DNA of 64,000 bases from Sphingomonas sp. Leaf22 (GTDB lineage Bacteria; Pseudomonadota; Alphaproteobacteria; Sphingomonadales; Sphingomonadaceae): positions 1 through 64,000 of the forward strand of contig NZ_LMKP01000008.1 of NCBI RefSeq assembly GCF_001421715.1, in the 5' to 3' direction. Below, one piece after another: positions 25,223 through 33,939 of this stretch. The translations under genes were made by a program, and so were the position numbers. Under the pieces are notes generated by a model, which saw only the letters and a program-made list of their open reading frames with translations, did not search any database and had not been told where the DNA came from. Positions within the stretch are counted from its first letter, which is position 1; every line of letters starts with the position of its first letter.

Positions 25223-26533
25223 ATGAACCGCATCGCACGCCAGGCCGGCACCGGTCGCGATTCGGCGGCGCTGCGCTGGACGATGACGCTGATCCCGCCC
25301 TTCGCCATCGCCTATAACGGTATTTTCGCCGCCGCCGCCGCGGTGGGCGCACCGATGAATAACGCGATCGTCATCGCCGCCGAACTGCTCATCATCCTCA
25401 GCGCGATCGGCCTGTCGTTCGTCCGCGACGGCATCCGCCGCGAGGATATGGCACCGCTGCTGTTCGTCGCCGGGATCGTCGCGGTCGCGATGATCGGGTC
25501 GCTGGTGTTCGAACGCCCGATGATCGAGGGGGTGCGCAACGCGCTGATCATCGCCGCCTTCACGATCCTCGGCATCCGCTGCGACGAACGAATGGTTCGC
25601 ATCGCCTTTGCGGTCGGTTGCGGGATCGCGCTGGGCGTCTTGCTGCTCGAAATCAGCAGCGTCGACACCTATGCCTCGATCTTCCAGCCGGCGAGCTATC
25701 TGACCAAGACGCGCGGGTTCGTCGTCAAGGATTTCATGGACGAGAATTCGCTGGCGATCGGGACGATCTCGTACAGCGGGCGCTTCACCTTCGGCCTGTA
25801 TGACGGGCCGCGCACCTCGTCGATCTTTCTGGAACAGGTCAGCATCAACTGCTTCTCGATCGTCATCATGGTGTATCTGTGCACCATGTGGCAGCGGCTG
25901 AGCCTCGCCGAACGGATACTGGCGCTGGCGACGGTGTTCCTGATCGTGGTCACCAACAATGCGCGCATGTCGGCGCTGCTCGCGCCGCTGTTCCTGATCG
26001 GGTATTTCCTGTTCCCGCGCCTGCCGCGCTATTGGCAGGGGCTGATGCCCGTCGTGTCGATCGGCGCGACCTTCCTACTGTTCGCGTTCATCCCGTGGCG
26101 CGCCGGCGACGATCCGGTCGGGCGGCTCGGCGTGACCTATCGCTATCTGACATCCTATAATGCCGGCGATTACTTGTTCGGCGTGCCCGCGCTCATCGCG
26201 CGGACCGGCGATACCGGCTATGGCTTCGTGATCGCGTCGATGGGACTGGCGGGCGCCTTCGTCTACTGGGCCTATCTGATCGTCGTCGTGCCCCAGAATT
26301 CGGACATGTCACGACGCGCGGCATGGGCGTCCGCGCTGTACATCTATGTCTGGCTGCTCGTCGGCGGCACCGGCACCTTCTCGATGAAGTCGGCCCCGCT
26401 GCTCTGGCTGCTGCTCGGCTATTGCCGGGCAACCTATCTGGCGGCGCAGGACGAAGGGGCGCGTCGGCAGGCCGAAGCCCACCGACTGACACCGCGCGAG
26501 CGCATGGCCCGGCGACACGCCGCCGCCGGTTGA
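25223..26533 (+). CDS. Exopolysaccharide polymerase (Wzy/GumE/SpsG-like)
   Basis: The 436-residue inner-membrane protein has about ten hydrophobic segments (for example ALLIL-type stretches near 35-75, 85-125, 195-260) and a central periplasmic loop, as in O-antigen/exopolysaccharide polymerases. No short motif is diagnostic in this family; the call rests on topology and on position at the edge of a complete Wzx/Wzy-type locus. It would join lipid-linked repeat units in the periplasm. ATG 25223 is preferred because a longer frame would start inside the protease terminator. It converges with the PilZ gene, four bases apart. Confidence 0.7.
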   Translation: MNRIARQAGTGRDSAALRWTMTLIPPFAIAYNGIFAAAAAVGAPMNNAIVIAAELLIILSAIGLSFVRDGIRREDMAPLLFVAGIVAVAMIGSLVFERPMIEGVRNALIIAAFTILGIRCDERMVRIAFAVGCGIALGVLLLEISSVDTYASIFQPASYLTKTRGFVVKDFMDENSLAIGTISYSGRFTFGLYDGPRTSSIFLEQVSINCFSIVIMVYLCTMWQRLSLAERILALATVFLIVVTNNARMSALLAPLFLIGYFLFPRLPRYWQGLMPVVSIGATFLLFAFIPWRAGDDPVGRLGVTYRYLTSYNAGDYLFGVPALIARTGDTGYGFVIASMGLAGAFVYWAYLIVVVPQNSDMSRRAAWASALYIYVWLLVGGTGTFSMKSAPLLWLLLGYCRATYLAAQDEGARRQAEAHRLTPRERMARRHAAAG

Positions 26534-26537
26534 CCGG

Positions 26538-26990
26538 TCAGTGTGACCGGAACAGATGGATCGCCGCCATGATCGCCAGCCACGGCGTCGCGGCATAGAC
26601 CGCCAGCGTCATCAACCGCTGGCGTGGCGACCATTTGAACGGTTGGGCAGCCGGTGCGACGTCGAAACTGACGACGTTGCCGCGAGTCGCGTCGGACACG
26701 GCACCCGACGGCAACGTCCCGATGAACTCGCAGCCATATTGGGTACCCTCGCCCCACATCACGGTCGCCTCGACCGTGCCGACCCCGGCAAGGCCCAGCA
26801 GGACCGATTCGCCGATGCCCAGCGGATGGCCGGTGCGGATACGGCACCCGTGGCGGGTCAGGTCGAGCAGCGCGCTATGCACCGGCGGCCGCCCCGCAGC
26901 GCGCAATACGCACGCACGACCGACCGAAACACGATCGTCATCGCGACGACCGACAAACTGTTCTTCAATTATGCGTGCCTGAAGACTCAT
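26538..26990 (-). CDS. PilZ-domain protein with C-terminal membrane helix
   Basis: The 150-residue protein has a PilZ-type domain (about 10-115): an RRDDDR cluster near the N terminus for the RxxxR phosphate-binding motif, then DLTRHGCRI matching the (D/N)xSxxG motif with Thr for Ser, and YGCEFIG. One transmembrane helix lies at about 127-147 (LMTLAVYAATPWLAIMAA). It is likely a membrane-tethered cyclic-di-GMP sensor controlling synthesis or export of the adjacent polysaccharide. ATG 26990 has GGAGGA just upstream; an ATG four codons earlier does not. Confidence 0.78.
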   Translation of the reverse strand: MSLQARIIEEQFVGRRDDDRVSVGRACVLRAAGRPPVHSALLDLTRHGCRIRTGHPLGIGESVLLGLAGVGTVEATVMWGEGTQYGCEFIGTLPSGAVSDATRGNVVSFDVAPAAQPFKWSPRQRLMTLAVYAATPWLAIMAAIHLFRSH

Positions 26991-27137
26991 GGCATCCTCC
27001 ATCTGGCTACACACCAGATAGCGGATCAGGTCTTACCAAAGCTTTTCTGCGCACATCGAATTGATGGTTACTAATCGGTGATTGGTAAACGGCGGGTAAA
27101 TCATTGCGCCTTTATTGTTCACTAGCGAATTTCGCGA

Positions 27138-27761
27138 TCAGATCGTCCAGGTGACCGGGCGGATATCGCGTGCCGGACTGCCGGCAACCAGCATACCGGG
27201 CGCGACGTCGCGGACCACGATCGAGCCGGCGGCGATCACCGCGCCCGATCCGATCGTCACGCCCTTCAGCACCATCACTCCCAGCCCGATCCAGACATCG
27301 TCGCCGATCACCACCGGCGCGGTCCGCCCGCGCGAACCGGTCAGATCGTGATGGTCGGTGTCCATGATGACGGTGCGCGCGGCGATCGCGACACGGTGCC
27401 CGATCGTCACCGCATGATGGCAATCGATCCGTACATCGTCGGCCAGATAGCCGCTGCCCAGCGTCAGCCGCCCCCCCTTTCCGACGCGGATCTCGACGCC
27501 GCGATGCAGGGCGAAGATGCCGTCGACCTGCATCGCGCCGCCGGGCCGCACCGCGACCTCGGTCCCGCGCGACACCTGACCGGGCCAGCATTTGCCGATC
27601 GCCAACCGCCCCTTGCCGCTCACCGGCCCGGCGATCGACAGCCGCGCGCGCCGATAGATCAGGACGCGAAACGGCGTACGCAGATTTGCGAACATGGTCG
27701 CGAAGGGTCTCAACCGCAGCAGCAGCCGGAGAAGCGGTGCCGCGCGCGTAAATACACTCAA
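27138..27761 (-). CDS. Hexapeptide-repeat acetyltransferase (WcaF-like)
   Basis: The 207-residue protein carries left-handed beta-helix repeats through most of its length, with the CoA-acetyltransferase core IGHRVAIAARTVIMDTDHHD, the PVVIGDDVWIGLGVMVLKGVTIG repeat run and the end AGSPARDIR. It probably O-acetylates the polysaccharide repeat unit in the cytoplasm. The N terminus is basic. TTG 27761 is chosen because GGGGGAA stands five bases before it; an ATG 22 codons in (27695) is the alternative. It is last in the minus-strand operon that starts with the outer-membrane barrel gene. Confidence 0.8.
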   Translation of the reverse strand: MSVFTRAAPLLRLLLRLRPFATMFANLRTPFRVLIYRRARLSIAGPVSGKGRLAIGKCWPGQVSRGTEVAVRPGGAMQVDGIFALHRGVEIRVGKGGRLTLGSGYLADDVRIDCHHAVTIGHRVAIAARTVIMDTDHHDLTGSRGRTAPVVIGDDVWIGLGVMVLKGVTIGSGAVIAAGSIVVRDVAPGMLVAGSPARDIRPVTWTI

Positions 27762-27809
27762 ATCAATTCCCCCGCCATTTCATGGCGAACGAACAATAAG
27801 TATTTAGGT

Positions 27810-29198
27810 TCAATAGGTGTTTTTATGGACCACGACCTTCACGGTCATCGCGAGGATCGTGACGTCGCGCCAGAACGACCAGTTGGCGGCATATTCCAGA
27901 TCGGCCTGCAAGCGGCGGGTCAGATCCTCGACATGGTTGGTCGCGCCGCGATAGCCGCGCACCTGTGCCAGACCGGTGATGCCGGGCTTCAGCGCGTGGC
28001 GATGCCAGTAGCGCGTGTCGACGTCCCAGAACAGGTGATTGCCGGCCAGCGAGCCCAGCGCGTGCGGACGCGGGCCGACGATGCTCATCTGTCCAAGGAA
28101 CACGTTCAGCAGCTGCGGCAATTCGTCGATGCTGGTGCGGCGGATGAAATAGCCGACGCGGGTGATACGGTCGTCATCGCGGCGAGTGGAGACATTGCCA
28201 TCGGCGTCGCAATTTTCGACACGCATGCTGCGGAACTTCAGAATGTCGAAGAATTCGTTGCCGCGTCCGACGCGCCGCTGGCGGAACAGCACCGGCCCCG
28301 GACTGTCGAGCTTGATGAGCAACGCGGTCAGCAGCAGCGCGGGTGCCAGCGCGATCAGCGCCGGCACGCATACCGCCAGATCGAACGCCCGCTTCGCAAA
28401 CGCATCGCGCAACGACAGCGGCCCGACCGATACGGTCAGCGTCGCCCGGTCGCCGATATGCGATACGCCCAGCGCGCCGAAATGCGAGATCGTATCGACC
28501 ACCACGTCGCCGCGGACGTTCGCGCCCTTCAGCAGCATCGCCCAATCCTGGCAGCGCGCTTCGGAACAGGCGACCACCACGCGTTCGCATTCGCGGATCA
28601 GCGATCCGAAGGCGTTGAGCATCGCCGGATCGCGCAAGTCGGGGACCAGACCGATATCGCTTGCCCGGACCACGCGGTACCCCGGCGGCGGTGCGATGTC
28701 GGCCCCGTCGAGGATCAGCATCTGCACCAGCAACCGGTCGCGCAGCCGCGATTCGACATAGATCGCCACGATCTGCCGGAACACGACCAGCGTCAGCGTG
28801 CCGACGACCATCGCGATGCCGATCAGCAGGCGCGACAGGTCGCGCTCCAGCTTCAGGAAATAGGAGAGCAGGAACAGCACGCCATAGGTGAACAGCAGCG
28901 CCCGGACCGCAGGTGCGGTGTCGACCGAAACGTCCTGCGCCGATCGCAGCGAGAACGCGCCCGAATTGAAGGCGATGCCGGTATAGACGATCGCCGTCAC
29001 CGTCAGCAGCTCGAACAGCTTGAAATCGGACTTCAGCAAATGACTGGGCAACAGGAAGCCGAACGCGATCGCGGTGATGTCCAGCGCCAGCAATATCACA
29101 TAAAGCCGCAGGCGAAGCGCATGCGGCGTCAGCCAGAAACGCGAACTTTTCGTCGCGCCAGCAATATCCGTTCCGGAATCGGCTGGTATTCCTGTCAC
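27810..29198 (-). CDS. Polyprenyl-phosphate hexose-1-phosphate transferase (GumD/SpsB-like)
   Basis: The 462-residue initiating enzyme has four to five N-terminal membrane helices (about 28-130), a CoA-binding-like middle, one more helix (about 285-305) and the C-terminal bacterial sugar transferase domain with [30 protein letters not shown] and [10 protein letters not shown]. It would transfer Glc-1-P (or Gal-1-P) from the UDP sugar to undecaprenyl phosphate, the first step of repeat-unit assembly. The start is GTG 29198. Length is close to GumD (about 480). Substrate is inferred from GumH/GumK/GT26 neighbours, which act on a glucosyl lipid in xanthan synthesis. Confidence 0.88.
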   Translation of the reverse strand: MTGIPADSGTDIAGATKSSRFWLTPHALRLRLYVILLALDITAIAFGFLLPSHLLKSDFKLFELLTVTAIVYTGIAFNSGAFSLRSAQDVSVDTAPAVRALLFTYGVLFLLSYFLKLERDLSRLLIGIAMVVGTLTLVVFRQIVAIYVESRLRDRLLVQMLILDGADIAPPPGYRVVRASDIGLVPDLRDPAMLNAFGSLIRECERVVVACSEARCQDWAMLLKGANVRGDVVVDTISHFGALGVSHIGDRATLTVSVGPLSLRDAFAKRAFDLAVCVPALIALAPALLLTALLIKLDSPGPVLFRQRRVGRGNEFFDILKFRSMRVENCDADGNVSTRRDDDRITRVGYFIRRTSIDELPQLLNVFLGQMSIVGPRPHALGSLAGNHLFWDVDTRYWHRHALKPGITGLAQVRGYRGATNHVEDLTRRLQADLEYAANWSFWRDVTILAMTVKVVVHKNTY

Positions 29199-29360
29199 CC
29201 TGATCCCCGATGTCCGCTGTACGCCGTTAACGGCTGTAATTGGTCTTGGTCTTGAAGCCCGTGCGTGCGCCGCGCGTCCATGGATGAGTTGCGCTTGCAG
29301 CGCAAGTCCGGTGCGACGCGGGCGTACAAAGTGCGTTACGGTGAAAGCGTTACCATCTCT

Positions 29361-30479
29361 TTACTTCCCCGCAACGCGATACAAGTCGTAAAACGCATCG
29401 ACATGCCCGCGCCAGCCGAAGCGTGCGTCGAGCAGTGCATCCAGCGCGCCGGGATCGGGCCGGTCGATCGTCGGCCAGTCCCGCGCAAAGGCCGCGCCCG
29501 ATGCCGGATCGGTGAAATCGACGATGCGGCCGAAGCCCATCGTCTCGATCGTCCGTTCGAACGCGGGAATCGCGTTCAGCACGGGGTAGAGATGCGCCGA
29601 CGCCCCCTCGATCGCTGCCAGGCCAAAGCCTTCATAGCTCGACGCCGACACATAGACCGACGACCGGCGCACGATATCGGCGATCTCGGCATCGGTCGGC
29701 GTCACCACCACCTCGACCGCATCGGCGACACCGGCCGCGGCGGCACGCTCGCGCAGGTCGGCGGCTTCCACGCCCATCGGCTTGCCCGCGATCACCAGCC
29801 GCCACGCCGGATCGACCTCGCACGCCTGTGCGAACCATGGCAGCAGTTCGAACAGCCCCTTGTTCGGCGCCAGCCGGCCGAAATACAGCATCGTGTGCGC
29901 CGACGGATCCGCCAGCCCGCGAAACTTGTCGAGGCTGACGCCATTTTCGATCAGCCGCAAATTGCGCGGATGGATCTGCTGGAAGCGGTCGAAATCCTGC
30001 GTGCTCGACGCGCCGGTCGCCGCATAGGCGCGCATCGCGGTGCGGGTGACCGTCGCGAAATAGCGCAGCTTCATCTTGCCGGCGAATTGGGTGTGAAAGA
30101 ATCCGCCATGCGTCGACAGCACCAGCGTGCGGCCATGGATCGGCCTGGTCAGCGCCAGATAGTCGAACAGGAAATCCACGCCATGGACATGGACGATGTC
30201 CGCACCGTTCAGATGGCGCAGCACGCCCGGCGCGATCGGGTAGCGTTTCGACCCCTTCCACGGCACCCGGCGGATTTCGATCCCGTCGATCGCGTCATGG
30301 TGCGGCAGCGTAGCCGTCGCATCGTCGTCGAAGATCGTGTCGAGCGTCACCACGCGAACGCCGTGCCCGTCGCGCTGCTGATAGCGCGCCAATTGCAGGA
30401 CGCATTCCTCCATGCCGCCGATCCCGGGATGGAACTGGCGGACGACATGGACGATCGACAGGGGGCGATCGGCGGTCAT
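29361..30479 (-). CDS. gumH: GT4 alpha-mannosyltransferase, GumH-like
   Basis: The 372-residue GT-B enzyme matches Xanthomonas GumH along its length: IVHVVRQFHPGIGGMEE at the N terminus, KGSKRYPIAPGVL, a DYLALTRPIHG segment, STHGGFFHTQFAGKMK, a LYFGRLAPNKGLFELLPW donor-domain start and the SSYEGFGLAAIEG motif. GumH adds mannose from GDP-Man to cellobiosyl-pyrophosphoryl-polyprenol at the cytoplasmic face. The start overlaps the stop of the GH5 lipoprotein gene (ATGA). A 162-bp gap separates it from the gumD-like gene. Confidence 0.85.
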   Translation of the reverse strand: MTADRPLSIVHVVRQFHPGIGGMEECVLQLARYQQRDGHGVRVVTLDTIFDDDATATLPHHDAIDGIEIRRVPWKGSKRYPIAPGVLRHLNGADIVHVHGVDFLFDYLALTRPIHGRTLVLSTHGGFFHTQFAGKMKLRYFATVTRTAMRAYAATGASSTQDFDRFQQIHPRNLRLIENGVSLDKFRGLADPSAHTMLYFGRLAPNKGLFELLPWFAQACEVDPAWRLVIAGKPMGVEAADLRERAAAAGVADAVEVVVTPTDAEIADIVRRSSVYVSASSYEGFGLAAIEGASAHLYPVLNAIPAFERTIETMGFGRIVDFTDPASGAAFARDWPTIDRPDPGALDALLDARFGWRGHVDAFYDLYRVAGK

Positions 30480-31552
30480 CGACGCGGCTCCGCTCGGTCG
30501 GTGCGCGGCCCGGGTCCGGGAAGCGGTCCGGGGCCGGCGGAAAGGGCCGGGTTCAGCATCCGTTGATACTCCGATGGAGGACAGGTCAATCGATCGTCCT
30601 TGGAACATTCGATCTTGAACAGATAGCGGTCGGGCCACATCCGGCCCCCGCCCCACCAGGTGATGCCCAGCAGCACGTCGCTGTTCGCGCGCAGTTGCGC
30701 GACGGCATCGGCCCCGACCGCCACGCAGCCGGGCGGCACCGCCGCATAGCTACCGAACGCCGATTCGGTGATGTAGGCGCGCAGGCCGCGTCGCCGCAAT
30801 TGCTTCGCAAACCGGTCGAACCCGCTGTCGGTGCGTGGCTCGCCCTTGTCGTTGGTGCAATCGCGCTTCGTGCCCGAACCGTCTGAATCGAAATAGCGAT
30901 GACCGTTCAGTAAGGTGCGGTCGATCGGATCGAGCGGCCCCGGCGTCCGATCGAGCGCACAGCCCGCGCTCTGACACTTGCCATCGGCCGGCTCATGCTT
31001 GTCGAACCGCTGGATGCCCGAATATCCCGGCCATTGCAGCAGGATCGGATGACGGATGCCAGCCCGGCGCAATCCGGCGATCACCACCTTGGCCTCGGTT
31101 GCCCACTGCATCCACTCGACATTGCCGGGTTCGTTGACCAGATCGATCATCACCGACCCGTCGTCGGGGAATTGTCGCGCCAGATCGGTCCAGAACGCGA
31201 TCTGTTCGCCGACCGGGTTCCAGCGCGAATTGTGATTGTCGAGGATCAGCGGCACCCGGCGCGTGCCGGTAAACGCGGCGATCGCCTTCAGTTCCTCGAC
31301 CCGGTCGGGCGTCATCCGGCTCGGGCGGAACGGATAGCGGATCAGGCCGAAGCGCAGCCGGTCGACGGCGTTGCGCACATCGGCCAGCGTCGGGCGCGGC
31401 GCATCGCTCTCCTTGCCCTCGGCTCCCGACAGATTGACGCCGAAGCGGGGCGGCGGCGCGGGACGGCGCGGCGGGTCCTTGGGCTGGGCCTCCCCTTGCC
31501 CATTGCATCCCGCGACCAGCATCATGGCGGCCAGCAGCCACGCGGCGCGCAT
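30476..31552 (-). CDS. GH5-type beta-glucanase lipoprotein
   Basis: The 358-residue protein has a lipoprotein signal (MRAAWLLAAMMLVAG-C16) and so is membrane-anchored, probably in the periplasm or outer membrane. The GH5 features are RFGVNLSGAE at the barrel start, an acid/base glutamate in LVNEP (E141) and a likely nucleophile in ITESAFG (E263). It shares the NLSGAE start with the type I-secreted GH5 at 41513-43663. It is fused by one-base overlaps to the flippase (upstream) and gumH (downstream), so it belongs to the assembly operon. Likely task: cleaving the beta-glucan backbone of the polymer during export; its substrate is unproven. Confidence 0.78.
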   Translation of the reverse strand: MRAAWLLAAMMLVAGCNGQGEAQPKDPPRRPAPPPRFGVNLSGAEGKESDAPRPTLADVRNAVDRLRFGLIRYPFRPSRMTPDRVEELKAIAAFTGTRRVPLILDNHNSRWNPVGEQIAFWTDLARQFPDDGSVMIDLVNEPGNVEWMQWATEAKVVIAGLRRAGIRHPILLQWPGYSGIQRFDKHEPADGKCQSAGCALDRTPGPLDPIDRTLLNGHRYFDSDGSGTKRDCTNDKGEPRTDSGFDRFAKQLRRRGLRAYITESAFGSYAAVPPGCVAVGADAVAQLRANSDVLLGITWWGGGRMWPDRYLFKIECSKDDRLTCPPSEYQRMLNPALSAGPGPLPGPGPRTDRAEPRR

Positions 31553-33090
31553 CACGACACCGCCCCCCGCCGCCGGGCAACGGATCGGGCTGCATCGTTC
31601 ATCAGCGACACCAGAAAATCCCCCAACAACCAGCGCGGCCGTCGCCAGAACAGCAACAATGCCACCACCGCCAGCACCGCCCCGGCGACGCCCAGCGTCA
31701 CCACCGCCGGTGCCGCCGCCCGCCGCAACGCCGTCACCACCGGCAGGACCACCGCGACGCTCAGTACCGCCAGCAGCACCCCGTGCAGATGGCTGGCAAC
31801 GAACGCGCGCAGGTCGACGCCAGCGATGCGACACGCGTTGACGTTGATGGTGATATAGGATGCGACCACGGCGATGCTCCCTGCCAGCGCGACGGCTTCG
31901 ATGCCATAGGGATAGGCGATCAACGCCCCGCCGACGACCATCGCCAGATACACGATCTGGTTCGTGATCATCGCGCCGGTCGCGGCCTTGGCCCGCTGCA
32001 ACGATCCGCCGATCTTCGAACCCAAGCGGAAATAGCTTGCCGAACACAGGATCGCGAACGGCCCGATCACCGCCGCCCACCGCGATCCGAGAATGATTTC
32101 AATGACTTCTGGGGCAAGGACCGCCAGCAACGCCGACATCGGCATCCCGATCGCCGCCGTCAGTTCGGTCCCGCGCAGGAACGCCGCCCGCAACCGCGCG
32201 GCATCGTCCTGCACCTGCGCCATCGCCGGAAACACCAGTCGTTCGGCGATGCGGGTATAGAGTTCGGACGGTACGCTCATCAGGTTGAAAGCGCGCGAAT
32301 AGATGCCGAGCGCGGCGGCATCCATCGTCCGCCCGACCACCAGATTGTTCGACCGCAGCGCAAAGAAGTTCAGGATGCGCGCGACCGAAAACCCGGCGCT
32401 GCGCCCCATCAGCCGCTTCGTACCGGCGCGGGTCAGGAGCGGGCGCATCGGCGGACGAACGATCGCGACCAGCCACGCCGCCTTGACCACCGTCTCGACC
32501 AGCGCCGCCGCCACCAAGGCCCAATAGCCCCAGCCGAGCCATGCCAGCGCGATGCCGACTCCACCGGTCCCGACGATCCGCGCCAGCACCTGCGCGATCA
32601 TTACCCGCCGCACGTCGAGACGGCGGACCAGCAGGTTTTCGGGCACGATCCCGAACGACTGGATCACGAACACCAGCGCCAGCACGCGCAGGACACCGGT
32701 AACACCATCGATGTTCAGAAACGCCCCCGCCAGCGGCGCGAACAACTGTGCCAGCAGGAAATAGCCGATGCCGCTCAGGAACACGAGCGTGCCGGCGACG
32801 CGGACATCGTCGCGGGTCAGCCCCGGCATCTGCACGATCGTCGCGCCGATCCCGACCTCGGCCAGCAACAGCGCCAGTTCGATGAAGATCGTCGCGCCCG
32901 CAATCACCCCAAAGTCATGCGGGAACAGGATGCGGGCGAGGACGGCGGTAAAGCCGAGTTCGATCGCCTTCGACGTCAGTTGCAGCGCGGTGGTCCACCC
33001 CGCCCCGGCCGCCAGGGTGCGCTTCATCGACCCCGGCGGACCGGTATTCGCCAACGGGTCGCGATCGTCGATACGGCTGTCGTCGCTCAT
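31552..33090 (-). CDS. Wzx/GumJ-like repeat-unit flippase
   Basis: The 512-residue membrane protein of the PST/MATE-like polysaccharide transporter family has about 12-14 helices, starting TALQLTSKAIELGFTAVLARILFP, the family hallmark region, followed by FGVIAGA and PENLLVRR. It would flip the completed lipid-linked unit to the periplasm. The C terminus is basic. The stop overlaps the next gene's start (TGATG). A second possible start (MKRTLAAG) lies 21 codons in. It is 61 bp downstream of the OPX gene. Confidence 0.85.
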   Translation of the reverse strand: MSDDSRIDDRDPLANTGPPGSMKRTLAAGAGWTTALQLTSKAIELGFTAVLARILFPHDFGVIAGATIFIELALLLAEVGIGATIVQMPGLTRDDVRVAGTLVFLSGIGYFLLAQLFAPLAGAFLNIDGVTGVLRVLALVFVIQSFGIVPENLLVRRLDVRRVMIAQVLARIVGTGGVGIALAWLGWGYWALVAAALVETVVKAAWLVAIVRPPMRPLLTRAGTKRLMGRSAGFSVARILNFFALRSNNLVVGRTMDAAALGIYSRAFNLMSVPSELYTRIAERLVFPAMAQVQDDAARLRAAFLRGTELTAAIGMPMSALLAVLAPEVIEIILGSRWAAVIGPFAILCSASYFRLGSKIGGSLQRAKAATGAMITNQIVYLAMVVGGALIAYPYGIEAVALAGSIAVVASYITINVNACRIAGVDLRAFVASHLHGVLLAVLSVAVVLPVVTALRRAAAPAVVTLGVAGAVLAVVALLLFWRRPRWLLGDFLVSLMNDAARSVARRRGAVS

Positions 33091-33151
33091 CGATCGCGCG
33101 ACCGATGCGAACGGGTCGGCGGACGCCCGGACCGAGCGCCCGCCGGCCGGA

Positions 33152-33922
33152 TCAGAAAATGCGCTCGCGCACGAACAGCACGTCGTCGGGCAGGACCGGT
33201 GCGGCCAATTCGGCCTCCAGCTCGCGCCCGCCGCGATACAGCGTCACCTTGCGCTCCGACCCCGACAGGGTCGGGCCGCCGGCACGGGCCAGCGCCTGCC
33301 GGATGGTCATGCCCGGCGCGATCGCGAACGCGCCGGCGTTGCCGATCTGGCCATAGACATAATATTGCGGTGCCGGGATCGCATAGACCGCATCGCCCGG
33401 CTGCATCGCGACGTCGGGCTGCTGCCCGCGCGCGATCTGGGTCAGGCTATAGGTCGTCACCTTGCCGGCACGGCGCAGTTCGACGATGTCCGAACCGCCT
33501 TCGCGCAGACCGCCGGCCCGCGCCGCCAGTTCGCTCAGCTGGGTCGGCCGGTCGAGCGGCACCACCCCCGGCTTGGCGAATTCGCCAAGCACGGTGACCG
33601 TGCGGCTGGCATATTCGGCGATCTCGACATTGACGATCGGATCGTTGACGTAACCGCCGCGACGCAGCTGTTCCTGGATCGCGCTGGCCAGCGCCTGCGT
33701 CGTACGATTCGACGCCTCGACCCGGCCGACCAGCGGCAGGGTGATCGATCCGTCGGACTTGATGCGTGTCTTGGTCACCGAACCGCCCTGACCATAGATC
33801 GACACTTCGATCTGGTCTTCGGCCCCCAGCCGATATCCATCCCACGTCGCCTGCGCGGCGGCGGGTTGCGCGAGGGCGCACGGCATCGCAATCGCGATGG
33901 CCAGACTGACGAACGCCTTCAT
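33152..33922 (-). CDS. Short OPX polysaccharide export protein (GumB/SpsD-like)
   Basis: The 256-residue protein has a cleavable Sec signal (MKAFVSLAIAIAMPC...PAAAQ) rather than an obvious lipobox. It has a PES domain (about 27-105, YRLGAEDQIEVSIYGQ, SDGSITLPLVGRV) and two SLBB domains (VTVLGEFAKPGVVPL; YVYGQIGNAGAFAIAPG). It ends right after the second SLBB and so lacks the C-terminal helix that forms the outer-membrane pore of Wza. Start 33922 has AAAGG at good spacing; ATGs seven and two codons earlier are less likely. It is 17 bp after the stop of the outer-membrane barrel gene, which may supply the missing pore. Confidence 0.87.
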   Translation of the reverse strand: MKAFVSLAIAIAMPCALAQPAAAQATWDGYRLGAEDQIEVSIYGQGGSVTKTRIKSDGSITLPLVGRVEASNRTTQALASAIQEQLRRGGYVNDPIVNVEIAEYASRTVTVLGEFAKPGVVPLDRPTQLSELAARAGGLREGGSDIVELRRAGKVTTYSLTQIARGQQPDVAMQPGDAVYAIPAPQYYVYGQIGNAGAFAIAPGMTIRQALARAGGPTLSGSERKVTLYRGGRELEAELAAPVLPDDVLFVRERIF

Positions 33923-33939
33923 CCCCATATCCTTTCCCA

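Noticed and set aside
30476..32080. A longer 534-residue version of the GH5 lipoprotein
   Set aside because: The extension lies inside the flippase gene in another frame; the lipoprotein signal at 31552 marks the real start.
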